NCBI GenBank assembly: GCA_003555185.1
Contig: PWFZ01000464.1
Location: forward strand, 1 to 6,223
From: Balneolaceae bacterium
GTDB taxonomy: Bacteria; Bacteroidota; Rhodothermia; Balneolales; Balneolaceae
Length of the DNA: 6,223 bases
Reading direction: 5' to 3'
Position 1 is the stretch's first letter; the number at the start of each line of letters is the position of its first letter. This document shows positions 1 to 6,222 of this stretch, one piece after another. The notes under the pieces are model-generated. The model made no database searches, was not told the origin of the DNA, and saw nothing but the letters and a program-made list of their open reading frames with translations. Both the position numbers and the translations under genes were made by a program.

Positions 1-1
1 C

Positions 2-676
2 GCAAGATTCTGGGATATTGAAACTCAGCTTCTTGCTGGAAAGGATGAAAAGCTGGGTGGAACATGGCTTGGGGTTACAAAACAGGGAAAGTTTGCAGCG
101 CTTACAAACTATCGTGATTTAAATAACATTAAACATGATGCCCCGAGCCGTGGAAAAATTGTAAAAGACTATCTTGCAGGCGATGAAGATGCGCTCAACT
201 ATTTAAAAGAGCTGGATCTATCGGCTGAAGAGTATAATGGATTTAACCTAATTAACGGGACACCCGATCAACTGTATCATTATTCAAATCAAACAGAAAA
301 AATCACAACCATAGAACCGGGAATTCATGGAATAAGCAATGCAGTGCTTAATACTCCCTGGCCTAAAGTAGAATCGGCTAAATCTGCATTTAAGGAAATA
401 ATTAATGAAGAGGAAATAAACGAGAATGAGATTTTCAAACTACTTGGTTACTCAAAGCAGTACCCATTAACCCAATTACCGAATACAGGCTTATCTGAAG
501 AAATGGAAAAGTTGGTGTCCCCTGTTTTTATCAAATCGGAAGACTACGGAACCAGATGTTCAACGTTAATTAAAGTTAGAAATGATGGTGAGTTAACTTT
601 TATCGAGAAAACCTATAAACCAAGTGCCGGAGCCGTAACAAGCGAAGCCAGATTCAATTTCACAATTACGTCTTAA
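2..676 (+). CDS. NRDE/TANGO2-family protein, C-terminal part (5' end outside window)
   Basis: The frame is open from base 2 to the TAA at 674-676, giving 224 residues with no start in view. The N-terminal NRDE signature of the family therefore lies upstream. Visible family hallmarks are GGTWLGV (about residues 19-25 of the fragment) followed by KFAALTNYRD, then PGIHGISNAVLNTPWPKV near residues 106-123. The tail has YGTRCSTLIKV, matching the family's C-terminal YGTRSST-like stretch. An ATG at 344 lies inside the conserved domain (NAVLNTPW) and is not a real start. The family (NRDE, also called TANGO2/Ser-rich NRDE) is widespread in bacteria. In eukaryotes TANGO2/HRG-9 has been linked to haem handling and lipid metabolism; the bacterial role is unsettled, and probably cytosolic. 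It converges on the minus-strand TPR gene, and the two coding regions overlap by 4 bp. Family assignment is firm; function is not. Confidence 0.9.
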   Translation, partial: ARFWDIETQLLAGKDEKLGGTWLGVTKQGKFAALTNYRDLNNIKHDAPSRGKIVKDYLAGDEDALNYLKELDLSAEEYNGFNLINGTPDQLYHYSNQTEKITTIEPGIHGISNAVLNTPWPKVESAKSAFKEIINEEEINENEIFKLLGYSKQYPLTQLPNTGLSEEMEKLVSPVFIKSEDYGTRCSTLIKVRNDGELTFIEKTYKPSAGAVTSEARFNFTITS

Positions 677-1836
677 AGGTCTCTTAATCGTTCACGTGCA
701 CGTTTTTTGTAATCTCCATCCACTTTTTGATTTAGAGCAACATTGTAGTAGGCTCTGGCTGATTCTTTATCGTCTACCCTCTCGGCTGCCAGGCCTGCAT
801 AATAGTTGGAAAGAGAGTAAAATATTCGTTTTTCTCTATTCGGTAAATTTTCACCGTATGAAATGCTCTTTTCGAAATCAGCTGCAGCTTCAGATATTCT
901 CCCTGCTCTGTAATGAGCTCGGCCACTCCAGTAATAAAGTTCTTCATTTACCACATCTCCACCTTCCAATGAGTGAGTAGCCCAATGCTCTATAGCTTTA
1001 CTTACCTGATGATTAACAGCGTTTGTCTGTCTTTGATTGAAAAGTGTTCGAACAATAAGTCGCCTGTAATACCCATTATTAGGATATTGCTCTACAAGTT
1101 GTTCAAAATACCTCATAGCCTCCCCGGAATTCCCTTCATAATTAAGCAGGATATTCCCCATAAAATAGGTTGCTTCGGGGCGCGAAAAGACGCCTCCGGC
1201 GGATGCATTCCCAATTTTCTCTAAACCTTTTTCACGGTCACCATCGGGTAAAAACCACGATACTGCCCGAACCGCCGGGTACTTATCAGGAACGTATTCC
1301 GAATAGTAAAGCTTCATTCCCTCAACAAACTCATTGTCTTTTAAATCCGGTCGGATTTCCATAATACGTTGGTAAGCAACATACGATCTGCGCCCGATAC
1401 GCATAGCCTGAATCCACTCCTCACGATTCGATAAATGCCTCGCGATATATCCATTAGCCAAAGCCCTGATCAATAAGCCATCCGGGTGATCTGTCTCATT
1501 ACTCAGTAATCTTCCGGCTTTATGATCACTCCTTTGCATAGCCTCCAATAGCTGCTCATCATATGAGTAGTTATTAAGATCTTCAAGTACATCCCACCAC
1601 AACTCCATGGCTGTCCACATTGTCCATATAGGATGATCGGGGTGTTCCTCCATCCAGGGAGCTAAAATTTCGTACGATGCTTCTGCATTTCGGTTATAGA
1701 GTGAGTCGATTGCCGATATGGCATCTTTTTGGAAATCATCATCATCTATCAGAATGATCGACTGCCCGTATGAAAGGGATGATAATGAGCAGAATATTAA
1801 TATTAAAAAAAGACCTATAAAGAAGTTCTGCCGCAT
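673..1836 (-). CDS. Exported tetratricopeptide-repeat protein of unknown function
   Basis: This is a 387-residue protein. Residues 1-25 look like a signal peptide: basic MRQN, a hydrophobic core FFIGLFLILIFCSLSSLS, and possible cleavage around YGQ-S. The Cys at 16 lacks a proper lipobox (Phe precedes it), so a lipoprotein is unlikely. An acidic patch DDDD follows at 31-34. The rest is helical and rich in Tyr, Trp and Arg. TPR-like helix pairs are visible at about 219-251 (EATYFMGNILLNYEG, EAMRYFEQLVEQYPNN), 297-326 (ELYYWSGRAHYRAGR, EAAADFEKSISYG) and 337-370. The stretch 175-208 (KLYYSEYVPDKYPAVRAVSWFLPDGDREKGLEKI) recalls the segment before the TPRs in IML2/TTC39-type proteins, a tentative resemblance from memory. 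It is the last gene of its operon, starting 12 bp after the hydrolase stop, and probably acts in the periplasm or at the outer membrane as a protein-interaction scaffold. No enzymatic motif is visible. Confidence 0.8.
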   Translation of the reverse strand: MRQNFFIGLFLILIFCSLSSLSYGQSIILIDDDDFQKDAISAIDSLYNRNAEASYEILAPWMEEHPDHPIWTMWTAMELWWDVLEDLNNYSYDEQLLEAMQRSDHKAGRLLSNETDHPDGLLIRALANGYIARHLSNREEWIQAMRIGRRSYVAYQRIMEIRPDLKDNEFVEGMKLYYSEYVPDKYPAVRAVSWFLPDGDREKGLEKIGNASAGGVFSRPEATYFMGNILLNYEGNSGEAMRYFEQLVEQYPNNGYYRRLIVRTLFNQRQTNAVNHQVSKAIEHWATHSLEGGDVVNEELYYWSGRAHYRAGRISEAAADFEKSISYGENLPNREKRIFYSLSNYYAGLAAERVDDKESARAYYNVALNQKVDGDYKKRARERLRDL

Positions 1837-1848
1837 TATCTGATAAGG

Positions 1849-2724
1849 TTATTTTAAATATTCAAGGAACCATCCCTCCGTTAAATCAAGTGCTTCAGAA
1901 AATTCAGAAGGGAAATCCTCTTCTTCGAACGGATGAGAAACTTCAAACGTATGGCCGGCATTGTCGATCAGACGAATTTCTTTATGGTCTGACGGACAAT
2001 TTCTGTACAGTTTTTCAGTTTCATTGTGCGAAACAGCCTCATCTTTTTTACCTGCAATGAACATCGATGGGATGTGTAAATCTTTTACGCGATTTATCGC
2101 CATTAAACGGGGGGCATTATCTATCGCGTCGTTGTATACGTCTACATCAAGCTTTAATATCTGACCCGTTCGTGAGTTTTTAATCTCCGTAAATCCTTTT
2201 TTGTTCCAGTCGGCAATCATCTCTTTGCTCCAACGGGCATTATAATCGGATACGGCAGACCATGTTACCAGACATTGAATTTCCGGGAATTCTGCGGCGG
2301 CGGAAACTGCGGTATGCCCACCACGAGAATGTCCAACAATTCCTATCTGATCTGTGTCAAAAATCACTTTGTCATTCGTGATCTCTTTATTTTTCAGGGC
2401 TTCAATTAAAGATCCAATATCACCCATATCACCGGAAAGTGGCTGTTTGGCGAACAATTCAGGCTGATCAAAATCCGTCATACTTTCACCGACACCATTT
2501 TTGGAATGATTGAATGCCAGCACGGCAAAACCGGCTCTTGCCAACTCCTCGCAGGCATCAGGAAAAGCACCCCAGTCTTTAAACCCCTTAAACCCGTGCA
2601 CAAAAAGTATCACCGAAAATACCGTTCCGGGGGTGGTAACCGGTGTGTAAAGGTCGTAATAAATGGGAAGATCTTCTTTGGATTGAACGGATCCTACGTG
2701 TTTAGCAATGCTGCTATAACTCAT
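1849..2724 (-). CDS. Serine alpha/beta hydrolase (dienelactone hydrolase / peptidase S9-like superfamily)
   Basis: This 291-residue protein is the usual length for a single-domain alpha/beta hydrolase. The oxyanion-hole HG motif is in ILFVHGFKGFKDW (His43-Gly44). The nucleophile elbow is GHSRGG with Ser133. The acid is probably Asp228 (MFIAGKKDEAVS) and the catalytic His258 is in NAGHTF, so the triad is complete and in the right order. Residues 160-215, between nucleophile and acid, form a cap-like segment containing WNKKGF and NSRTGQ. No signal peptide is seen, so it is probably cytoplasmic. The substrate cannot be read from sequence; an esterase or acyl-peptide-type activity is equally possible. 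Its ATG overlaps the rluB TGA in an ATGA junction, and a GAGGAAGG stretch directly precedes it, indicating translational coupling. The exported TPR gene follows 12 bp later. Confidence 0.92.
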   Translation of the reverse strand: MSYSSIAKHVGSVQSKEDLPIYYDLYTPVTTPGTVFSVILFVHGFKGFKDWGAFPDACEELARAGFAVLAFNHSKNGVGESMTDFDQPELFAKQPLSGDMGDIGSLIEALKNKEITNDKVIFDTDQIGIVGHSRGGHTAVSAAAEFPEIQCLVTWSAVSDYNARWSKEMIADWNKKGFTEIKNSRTGQILKLDVDVYNDAIDNAPRLMAINRVKDLHIPSMFIAGKKDEAVSHNETEKLYRNCPSDHKEIRLIDNAGHTFEVSHPFEEEDFPSEFSEALDLTEGWFLEYLK

Positions 2725-3908
2725 CCTTCCTCTTTATTAAAATCGAGCGTATCAAGCTTTACAAGCCTTCTAAGGTTATTGATTTCATTTTGCTGCAGAT
2801 ATCTCCAGCGCCCGACAGTGAGATCTTTCTCGCTTAATCCGGCATATTTAATTCGTTTAAGTCTTACCACATCGGCACCGATATGATCAACCATTCGGCG
2901 AATTAAGTGATTTCTGCCTTCAAATACCGAAATGATGATCTTATCTTCGTGCAGCGGATCACGTTTAACAGAATGCGGTTTGATGAATCCATCTTCCAAA
3001 TCCACTCCTTCACGTAAATTTTCTACTTCCTCATCAGTTAATATCCGGTTGGGGGTTATTAAATACGTTTTTTTCACCTGAAAACTTGGGTGCATCAAAC
3101 GATGAGCTAAATCTCCGTCGTTCGTTAAAATCAACAATCCCTGTGTGTCCCTATCTAAACGACCGGCCGGATATACCCGATAACCTGTAGCGGTTTCGAT
3201 GGTATCCATCACGGTGCTACGATCTTTTTCATCATCCGTAGTGGTAATCGTCCCGGACTTTTTGTTGAGTAAAATGTATATAAATGGTTCAAGTGAAAGC
3301 TCCTGGCCATCAACAACTACTTTATCGGCTTTCTTAACTTTAGAGCCGAGCTCCGTTACAACTTTACCGTTGACCTTTACTCTTCCGGCACTGATATAAT
3401 TATCAGCTTCACGACGTGAACAAAGTCCGGCATGTGCAATAAATTTATTGATCCGCATCTCCTCTTTTACATGAGGTTCCTGGCTTGCCGTTTTAGGGTT
3501 CGTTAATGATCCCTTAGACCGATATGACTTTACCTTCCCTTTACTTGTGGATTTACGATTATCTTTTTTCGCAAAAGGCTCCATACTCTTATCAGATCGT
3601 GACGGTTTGGGACGCGACGTTTTAGGACCGGTGTGTTCCGTTCTGGAAGTAGATCGTTCTGATCTCCCACCACTTCTTTCCGTTCTTGACGAGCTACGCT
3701 CAGTTCTTCCACTGCTTCGCTTCTCACCACCACCTCTTTGACCACCGCTTGTACGCTGATCGCGGCCTCCTGTTTTCTTTGTTCGGCTTGATCCACTTCT
3801 TCCCTTCGACTTCGATGAGCGTGATGATTCATTTGAATCGTCTTCGCGCTGATCTTCATCTGATTTCAAAAGCGGTTTCGGGTTAAATCTTTTTTTATTA
3901 TCTGACAT
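2721..3908 (-). CDS. rluB: RluB-family 23S rRNA pseudouridine synthase with long Arg/Ser-rich N-terminal extension
   Basis: This 395-residue protein has two parts. Residues 1-150 are low-complexity, strongly basic and polar, rich in Ser, Arg, Lys and Gly, with a heptad-like repeat at 65-92; the region is surely disordered. From Met151 the enzyme is standard. An S4 RNA-binding domain spans about 151-203 (MRINKFIAHAGLCSRREAD, GRVKVNG). The RsuA/RluB/E/F-type catalytic domain has GRLDRDTQGLLILTNDG at 249-265 with catalytic Asp252, and EGRNHLIRRM at 330-339. The family isomerises a single uridine in rRNA; in E. coli RluB modifies 23S U2605. RluB is favoured over RsuA/RluE/RluF by overall style, but paralogues cannot be excluded. 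The ATG at 3906-3908 has no Shine-Dalgarno and follows the upstream stop by 20 bp. Met151 (codon 3456-3458) is an alternative start that would give a typical-length RluB, but the extension stays open in frame and such tails are common in Bacteroidota RluB. Its stop overlaps the hydrolase start. Confidence 0.92.
   Translation of the reverse strand: MSDNKKRFNPKPLLKSDEDQREDDSNESSRSSKSKGRSGSSRTKKTGGRDQRTSGGQRGGGEKRSSGRTERSSSRTERSGGRSERSTSRTEHTGPKTSRPKPSRSDKSMEPFAKKDNRKSTSKGKVKSYRSKGSLTNPKTASQEPHVKEEMRINKFIAHAGLCSRREADNYISAGRVKVNGKVVTELGSKVKKADKVVVDGQELSLEPFIYILLNKKSGTITTTDDEKDRSTVMDTIETATGYRVYPAGRLDRDTQGLLILTNDGDLAHRLMHPSFQVKKTYLITPNRILTDEEVENLREGVDLEDGFIKPHSVKRDPLHEDKIIISVFEGRNHLIRRMVDHIGADVVRLKRIKYAGLSEKDLTVGRWRYLQQNEINNLRRLVKLDTLDFNKEEG
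2725..2732 (-). promoter_or_regulatory. Ribosome-binding site for the alpha/beta hydrolase, inside the 3' end of rluB
   Basis: On the minus strand GAGGAAGG runs directly into the hydrolase ATG at 2722-2724. It is encoded by the last Glu-Glu-Gly codons of rluB. This is the clearest Shine-Dalgarno-like stretch in the window, where most starts have none. Together with the 4-bp ATGA overlap it supports this start and re-initiation by ribosomes finishing rluB. The spacing is short if GAGG is the pairing core, so its strength is uncertain. Confidence 0.5.
3633..3716 (-). repeat. Four imperfect 21-bp coding repeats in the RluB N-terminal tail
   Basis: Residues 65-92 of RluB read as four 7-residue units: SSGRTER, SSSRTER, SGGRSER and STSRTEH. 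The consensus is S-x-x-R-T/S-E-R. The units alternate a basic Arg with an acidic Glu inside a Ser/Gly matrix. The phase is a multiple of three, so copy-number changes would leave the enzyme in frame. The repeat lies wholly in the disordered extension, away from the S4 and catalytic domains. Confidence 0.8.
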
Positions 3909-3928
3909 AAAAAGGGGTATCTATATTA

Positions 3929-4624
3929 TTAAAATGATTGTACTTCAAATTCTTTTAGGTCGAACCAATCTGAGTTACCAAAATCTGTATTGATGATGAT
4001 TCCCCCGATCAAAGCGACTTTCTTATTTTCGAAATGTGAAGATGTTTTTTCAAGTAACGTTTTCACTCGTTTATCTATTTGGGAAAACATTTGATCCGTT
4101 GCTGCAATCAACGGCTCATCTTCTTTCACGATCGCTGCACGGCTTTCATTAAGCTCCTCTGCGATTTTCCACTGTTGATAATCCAGCTCCTGATCCAATT
4201 CTGACTTCTTCCCGGATTTAAATGCATCCACAGTTGCCATTAATGCACCACAGCAAGTCGTTTCAAGGGCCTGACCACCACGAACAACCATACCGGTATG
4301 TCCGGTTTCGGAAATACCGATATGTGGTCCGTACTGAATAATTGCAAATCCATTATCAGGAATATGGGCAGCAAAAGCTTTGAATCCTGTCAGGCCCGCA
4401 AAAGGAAAACCTCCAAGGCCACCAAGTTCAAACGGATTCTGATTATCAATGTGGTCTCTAAAATTCATTGCCGATCGAATGATTTCATCACTACAAACGG
4501 ATGTCCCTAAAATAGTTTTTTTGCTATCGAACTGATGTTCATTAATGAGTTTTTCAATACTCTGAGACGTTACATCATCTCCTTTCTGTGCATTTGGGTA
4601 TAAATTTTCAATAGTAGAATTCAA
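3929..4624 (-). CDS. LCIB/LCIC-type beta-like carbonic anhydrase-domain protein
   Basis: This 231-residue protein has no signal peptide and is probably cytoplasmic. It matches the LCIB_C_CA family as I recall it. The hallmarks are TSVCSDEI (Cys44, Asp46), ELGGLGGFPFAGLTGFKAFAAHIPD at 66-90, QYGPHIGIS with His101, TTCCGAL with Cys124/Cys125, and a C-terminal ALIGGIIINTDFG at 204-216 followed by WFDLKEFEV. By analogy with solved LCIB-domain structures, Cys44, His101 and Cys125 would bind zinc, with Asp46 and a nearby Arg (perhaps Arg50) as the acid/base dyad. The putative ligands are all present, so CO2/bicarbonate interconversion is plausible, but some LCIB homologues are inactive. The start is a TTG at 4622-4624. 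An in-frame TAA at 4649-4651 leaves no upstream ATG, and the next Met (53) is inside the conserved core. It is first in the operon with rluB, 20 bp downstream. Confidence 0.85.
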   Translation of the reverse strand: MNSTIENLYPNAQKGDDVTSQSIEKLINEHQFDSKKTILGTSVCSDEIIRSAMNFRDHIDNQNPFELGGLGGFPFAGLTGFKAFAAHIPDNGFAIIQYGPHIGISETGHTGMVVRGGQALETTCCGALMATVDAFKSGKKSELDQELDYQQWKIAEELNESRAAIVKEDEPLIAATDQMFSQIDKRVKTLLEKTSSHFENKKVALIGGIIINTDFGNSDWFDLKEFEVQSF

Positions 4625-4646
4625 AACGGAAATATTTACTGTGAAT

Positions 4647-4690
4647 GGTTAAAGTGCCGGGGTTAAAAGTACCGGTTTAAGTGGTTAAAT
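4647..4690. repeat. Cluster of four GGTTWAA motifs upstream of the LCIB-type gene
   Basis: Plus-strand GGTTAAA or GGTTTAA begins at 4647, 4661, 4674 and 4683. The first two are part of a longer tandem pair, GGTTAAAGTGCCGG (4647-4660) and GGTTAAAAGTACCGG (4661-4675). The spacings are 14, 13 and 9 bp. The cluster lies about 23-66 bp upstream of the TTG start of the minus-strand carbonic anhydrase-like gene, where a promoter or operator would sit. No clear -33 TTTG / -7 TAnnTTTG pair or sigma-70 pair could be fitted, so the role is not established. Confidence 0.5.
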
Positions 4691-4821
4691 CTAAATATGC
4701 TCTGCTTGATAAAATCAAAGACTTACAACAACAGGTTAGATCAAACTCGATATTTTGAGTCAGTTGGTAAAAAAGCGAAGAAACACTCTTATAAATTAAT
4801 ACGGCAAGCCAATTCAAACGA

Positions 4822-5256
4822 TTATTTGTATTTCTCTTCAGGATTAAAAGAGCGTTCGTCAATCACAAATTTTAGTGATTTCTCATTTTCCACGGCTCTG
4901 TAAAAACAAGTTCGATATCCCTGATGGCAGGTCCCCTCTCCCTGCACCTTAACTTTCAGCTGAATCACATCTTGATCGCAATCAACGAGGATTTCCTCAA
5001 TTCTTTGTGTAAGTCCGGATGATTCACCTTTTACCCAAATCTTATTTCTACTGCGGGAAAAATAGGTGGCTTTTCCGGTTTCAATCGTCATCAAAAGTGC
5101 TTCTTCATTCATCCATGCAAACATCAGTACCTCTTTCGAATCGGCATCAACTGTTATACATGGAATTAGACCTTCGCTATTAAACTTGGGTGCCAATTCT
5201 GTTCCAAGCTCTATCTGTTCTTTGTTGATACGATTGGAAAACATTTGCTCACTCAT
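4822..5256 (-). CDS. hisI: Phosphoribosyl-AMP cyclohydrolase HisI (monofunctional)
   Basis: This enzyme of 144 residues hydrolyses the purine ring of phosphoribosyl-AMP to give ProFAR, the third step of histidine biosynthesis, in the cytosol. Family signatures are clear: VDADSKEVLMFAWMNEEAL at 36-54, TYFSRSRNKIWVKGESSG at 64-81, and DCDQD at 92-96. The zinc-binding cysteines are Cys93, Cys110 and Cys117 (GEGTCHQGYRTCFY). Asp92, Asp94 and Asp96 form the expected magnesium site. There is no HisE (phosphoribosyl-ATP pyrophosphohydrolase) domain after residue 120, so HisE must be encoded elsewhere. The ATG overlaps the yidD TGA by 4 bp (ATGA), so it is probably translationally coupled. Its presence after cysS and yidD, with no other his gene in view, means it is separated from any his operon. 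It is the last gene of this block; a 197-bp gap follows with no strong terminator. Confidence 0.97.
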   Translation of the reverse strand: MSEQMFSNRINKEQIELGTELAPKFNSEGLIPCITVDADSKEVLMFAWMNEEALLMTIETGKATYFSRSRNKIWVKGESSGLTQRIEEILVDCDQDVIQLKVKVQGEGTCHQGYRTCFYRAVENEKSLKFVIDERSFNPEEKYK

Positions 5257-5552
5257 TCTAATTTCTCACTATTCTTTTGATCTTTTTTGGGTACAGGATC
5301 GTAACCCGATGTGCCCCATGGATGACATTTTGAAAGTCGTTTTAGTCCTATCCAAACTCCTTTCAAAGCTCCCCACTCCTTTATAGCTTCAATCATATAT
5401 GTAGAGCAAGTAGGTGTGTGCAGACAATTTGAACCCAACCATGGTGAAATTATCAACTGATATAATCGCACAAGCTTTATCAAAATCCACTGCAATGCCT
5501 TTTGAAGGCTACGAATGATCGACTTCGAATGTGGTTTTTCCGCTTTTGTCAT
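5253..5552 (-). CDS. yidD: Membrane protein insertion efficiency factor YidD
   Basis: The frame gives up to 99 residues. YidD is a small, membrane-associated protein that assists YidC/Sec-dependent insertion of inner-membrane proteins. The family core is complete: LIKLVRLYQLIISPWLG at 24-40 (amphipathic helix and YQ..ISP motif), then NCLHTPTCSTYMIEAI at 42-57, GALKGVWIGLKRL, and KCHPWGTSGYDPVP at 75-88. The conserved cysteines are 43, 49 and 76. The usual CRFxPTCS is CLHTPTCS here, a mild variation. The ATG at 5550-5552 lies 44 bp inside the end of cysS and has no Shine-Dalgarno. A TTG at residue 20 (5493-5495) or 24 (5481-5483) would start the protein just before the family's normal N-terminus and after the cysS stop, so the true start is uncertain. 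Its TGA overlaps the hisI ATG. Confidence 0.93.
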   Translation of the reverse strand: MTKAEKPHSKSIIRSLQKALQWILIKLVRLYQLIISPWLGSNCLHTPTCSTYMIEAIKEWGALKGVWIGLKRLSKCHPWGTSGYDPVPKKDQKNSEKLE

Positions 5553-6222
5553 CTTTTAGGGTGATACCCATTTTTTGCAAATCATCCCGAATTCTATCGG
5601 ATGTCTCAAAGTCTTTTTTTGCCCGCGCTTCAGCACGCATCTTAATCAGTAGTTCAACCAACTCATCTGTCTTTCCACTGTCGGAACTACTTTCGGATTT
5701 CAGTCCTAAAATATCCGATACAAATACGTTAAATGTAGACTTCATTTTATCAAACTGACCGGATGAAATTGCATCTTTTTCAATCTGACCATTATGTAAA
5801 GCATTAATTTTATTTACGATTTCAAACAGCGTAGCCAAAACCTGTGCCGTATTAAAATCATCGCTCATTCTATCGTAACAACGATCGCAAAGCTCCGCAA
5901 TTTCATTATCCAGGCTTCCCGGAGAAGTATTGCCTGATAAATCCAACTTCTCTAAAAGATCAAGCGCCGTCATTAACCGGTTATATCCTTTTTCAGCCGC
6001 TTCAAGGGCTTCGTTTGAAAAATCAATTTTGCTGCGGTAATGAGACTGAAGCATCAAAAACCGAACCACCATGGGGCTGTATGCCCGTTCCAGGAATTCG
6101 TGATCGCCCGAAAAAAGCTGGTCAAGCGTAATAAAATTACCGGCTGACTTGCTCATTTTAGCGCCTTCTATCGTCACCATATTATTATGGACCCAATAGT
6201 TTGCCGGATCCGTGCCGTGCGC
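5509..6222 (-). CDS. cysS: Cysteinyl-tRNA synthetase, C-terminal part (5' end outside window)
   Basis: The frame is open from the window edge to the TAG at 5509-5511, giving 237 residues. The real start, the HIGH motif and the zinc-binding site lie beyond base 6223. The first visible residues AHGTDPANYWVHNN lead into MVTIEGAKMSKSAGNFITL. KMSKS (bases 6145-6159) is the class I synthetase ATP-binding loop, and the YWVHNNMV context is specific for CysRS. The ATG at 6178-6180 lies inside this motif region and is not a start. A helical anticodon-binding (DALR-like) region follows (SHYRSKIDFSNEALEAAEKGYNRL). The CysRS C-terminal segment is RAKKDFETSDRIRDDLQKMGITLKD, ending TTFEVDHS. The enzyme attaches cysteine to tRNA-Cys in the cytosol. 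It overlaps the yidD frame by up to 44 bp and heads, within the window, the cysS-yidD-hisI block. Confidence 0.97.
   Translation of the reverse strand, partial: AHGTDPANYWVHNNMVTIEGAKMSKSAGNFITLDQLFSGDHEFLERAYSPMVVRFLMLQSHYRSKIDFSNEALEAAEKGYNRLMTALDLLEKLDLSGNTSPGSLDNEIAELCDRCYDRMSDDFNTAQVLATLFEIVNKINALHNGQIEKDAISSGQFDKMKSTFNVFVSDILGLKSESSSDSGKTDELVELLIKMRAEARAKKDFETSDRIRDDLQKMGITLKDDKSGKTTFEVDHS

Noticed and set aside
2506..2886. 126-residue plus-strand frame antisense to the hydrolase/rluB junction
   Set aside because: It is antisense to two well-supported genes and has no family motif or start signal.
3530..3859. 109-residue minus-strand frame inside the rluB tail
   Set aside because: It is a shifted reading of the low-complexity Arg/Ser-rich repeat region of rluB. 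Its composition is an artefact of the repeats, and it resembles no family.
4706..4718. TTGAT-AAA-ATCAA hairpin as terminator of hisI
   Set aside because: The stem is only 5 bp and AT-rich, and no T-run follows on the minus strand.
4741..4760. TCAAA...TTTGA / ACTC...GAGT inverted repeat in the gap
   Set aside because: The arms are 4-5 bp and mutually exclusive, with no T-run. This is within chance expectation for AT-rich sequence.
4677..4862. 61-residue minus-strand frame across the end of hisI and the gap
   Set aside because: It overlaps the conserved-family hisI gene in another frame, begins inside it and shows no recognisable domain.
4697..4903. 68-residue plus-strand frame antisense to hisI
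   Set aside because: Its second half is antisense to the hisI 3' coding region. There is no Shine-Dalgarno and no recognised motif. The non-overlapping part is mentioned only as a weak remnant.
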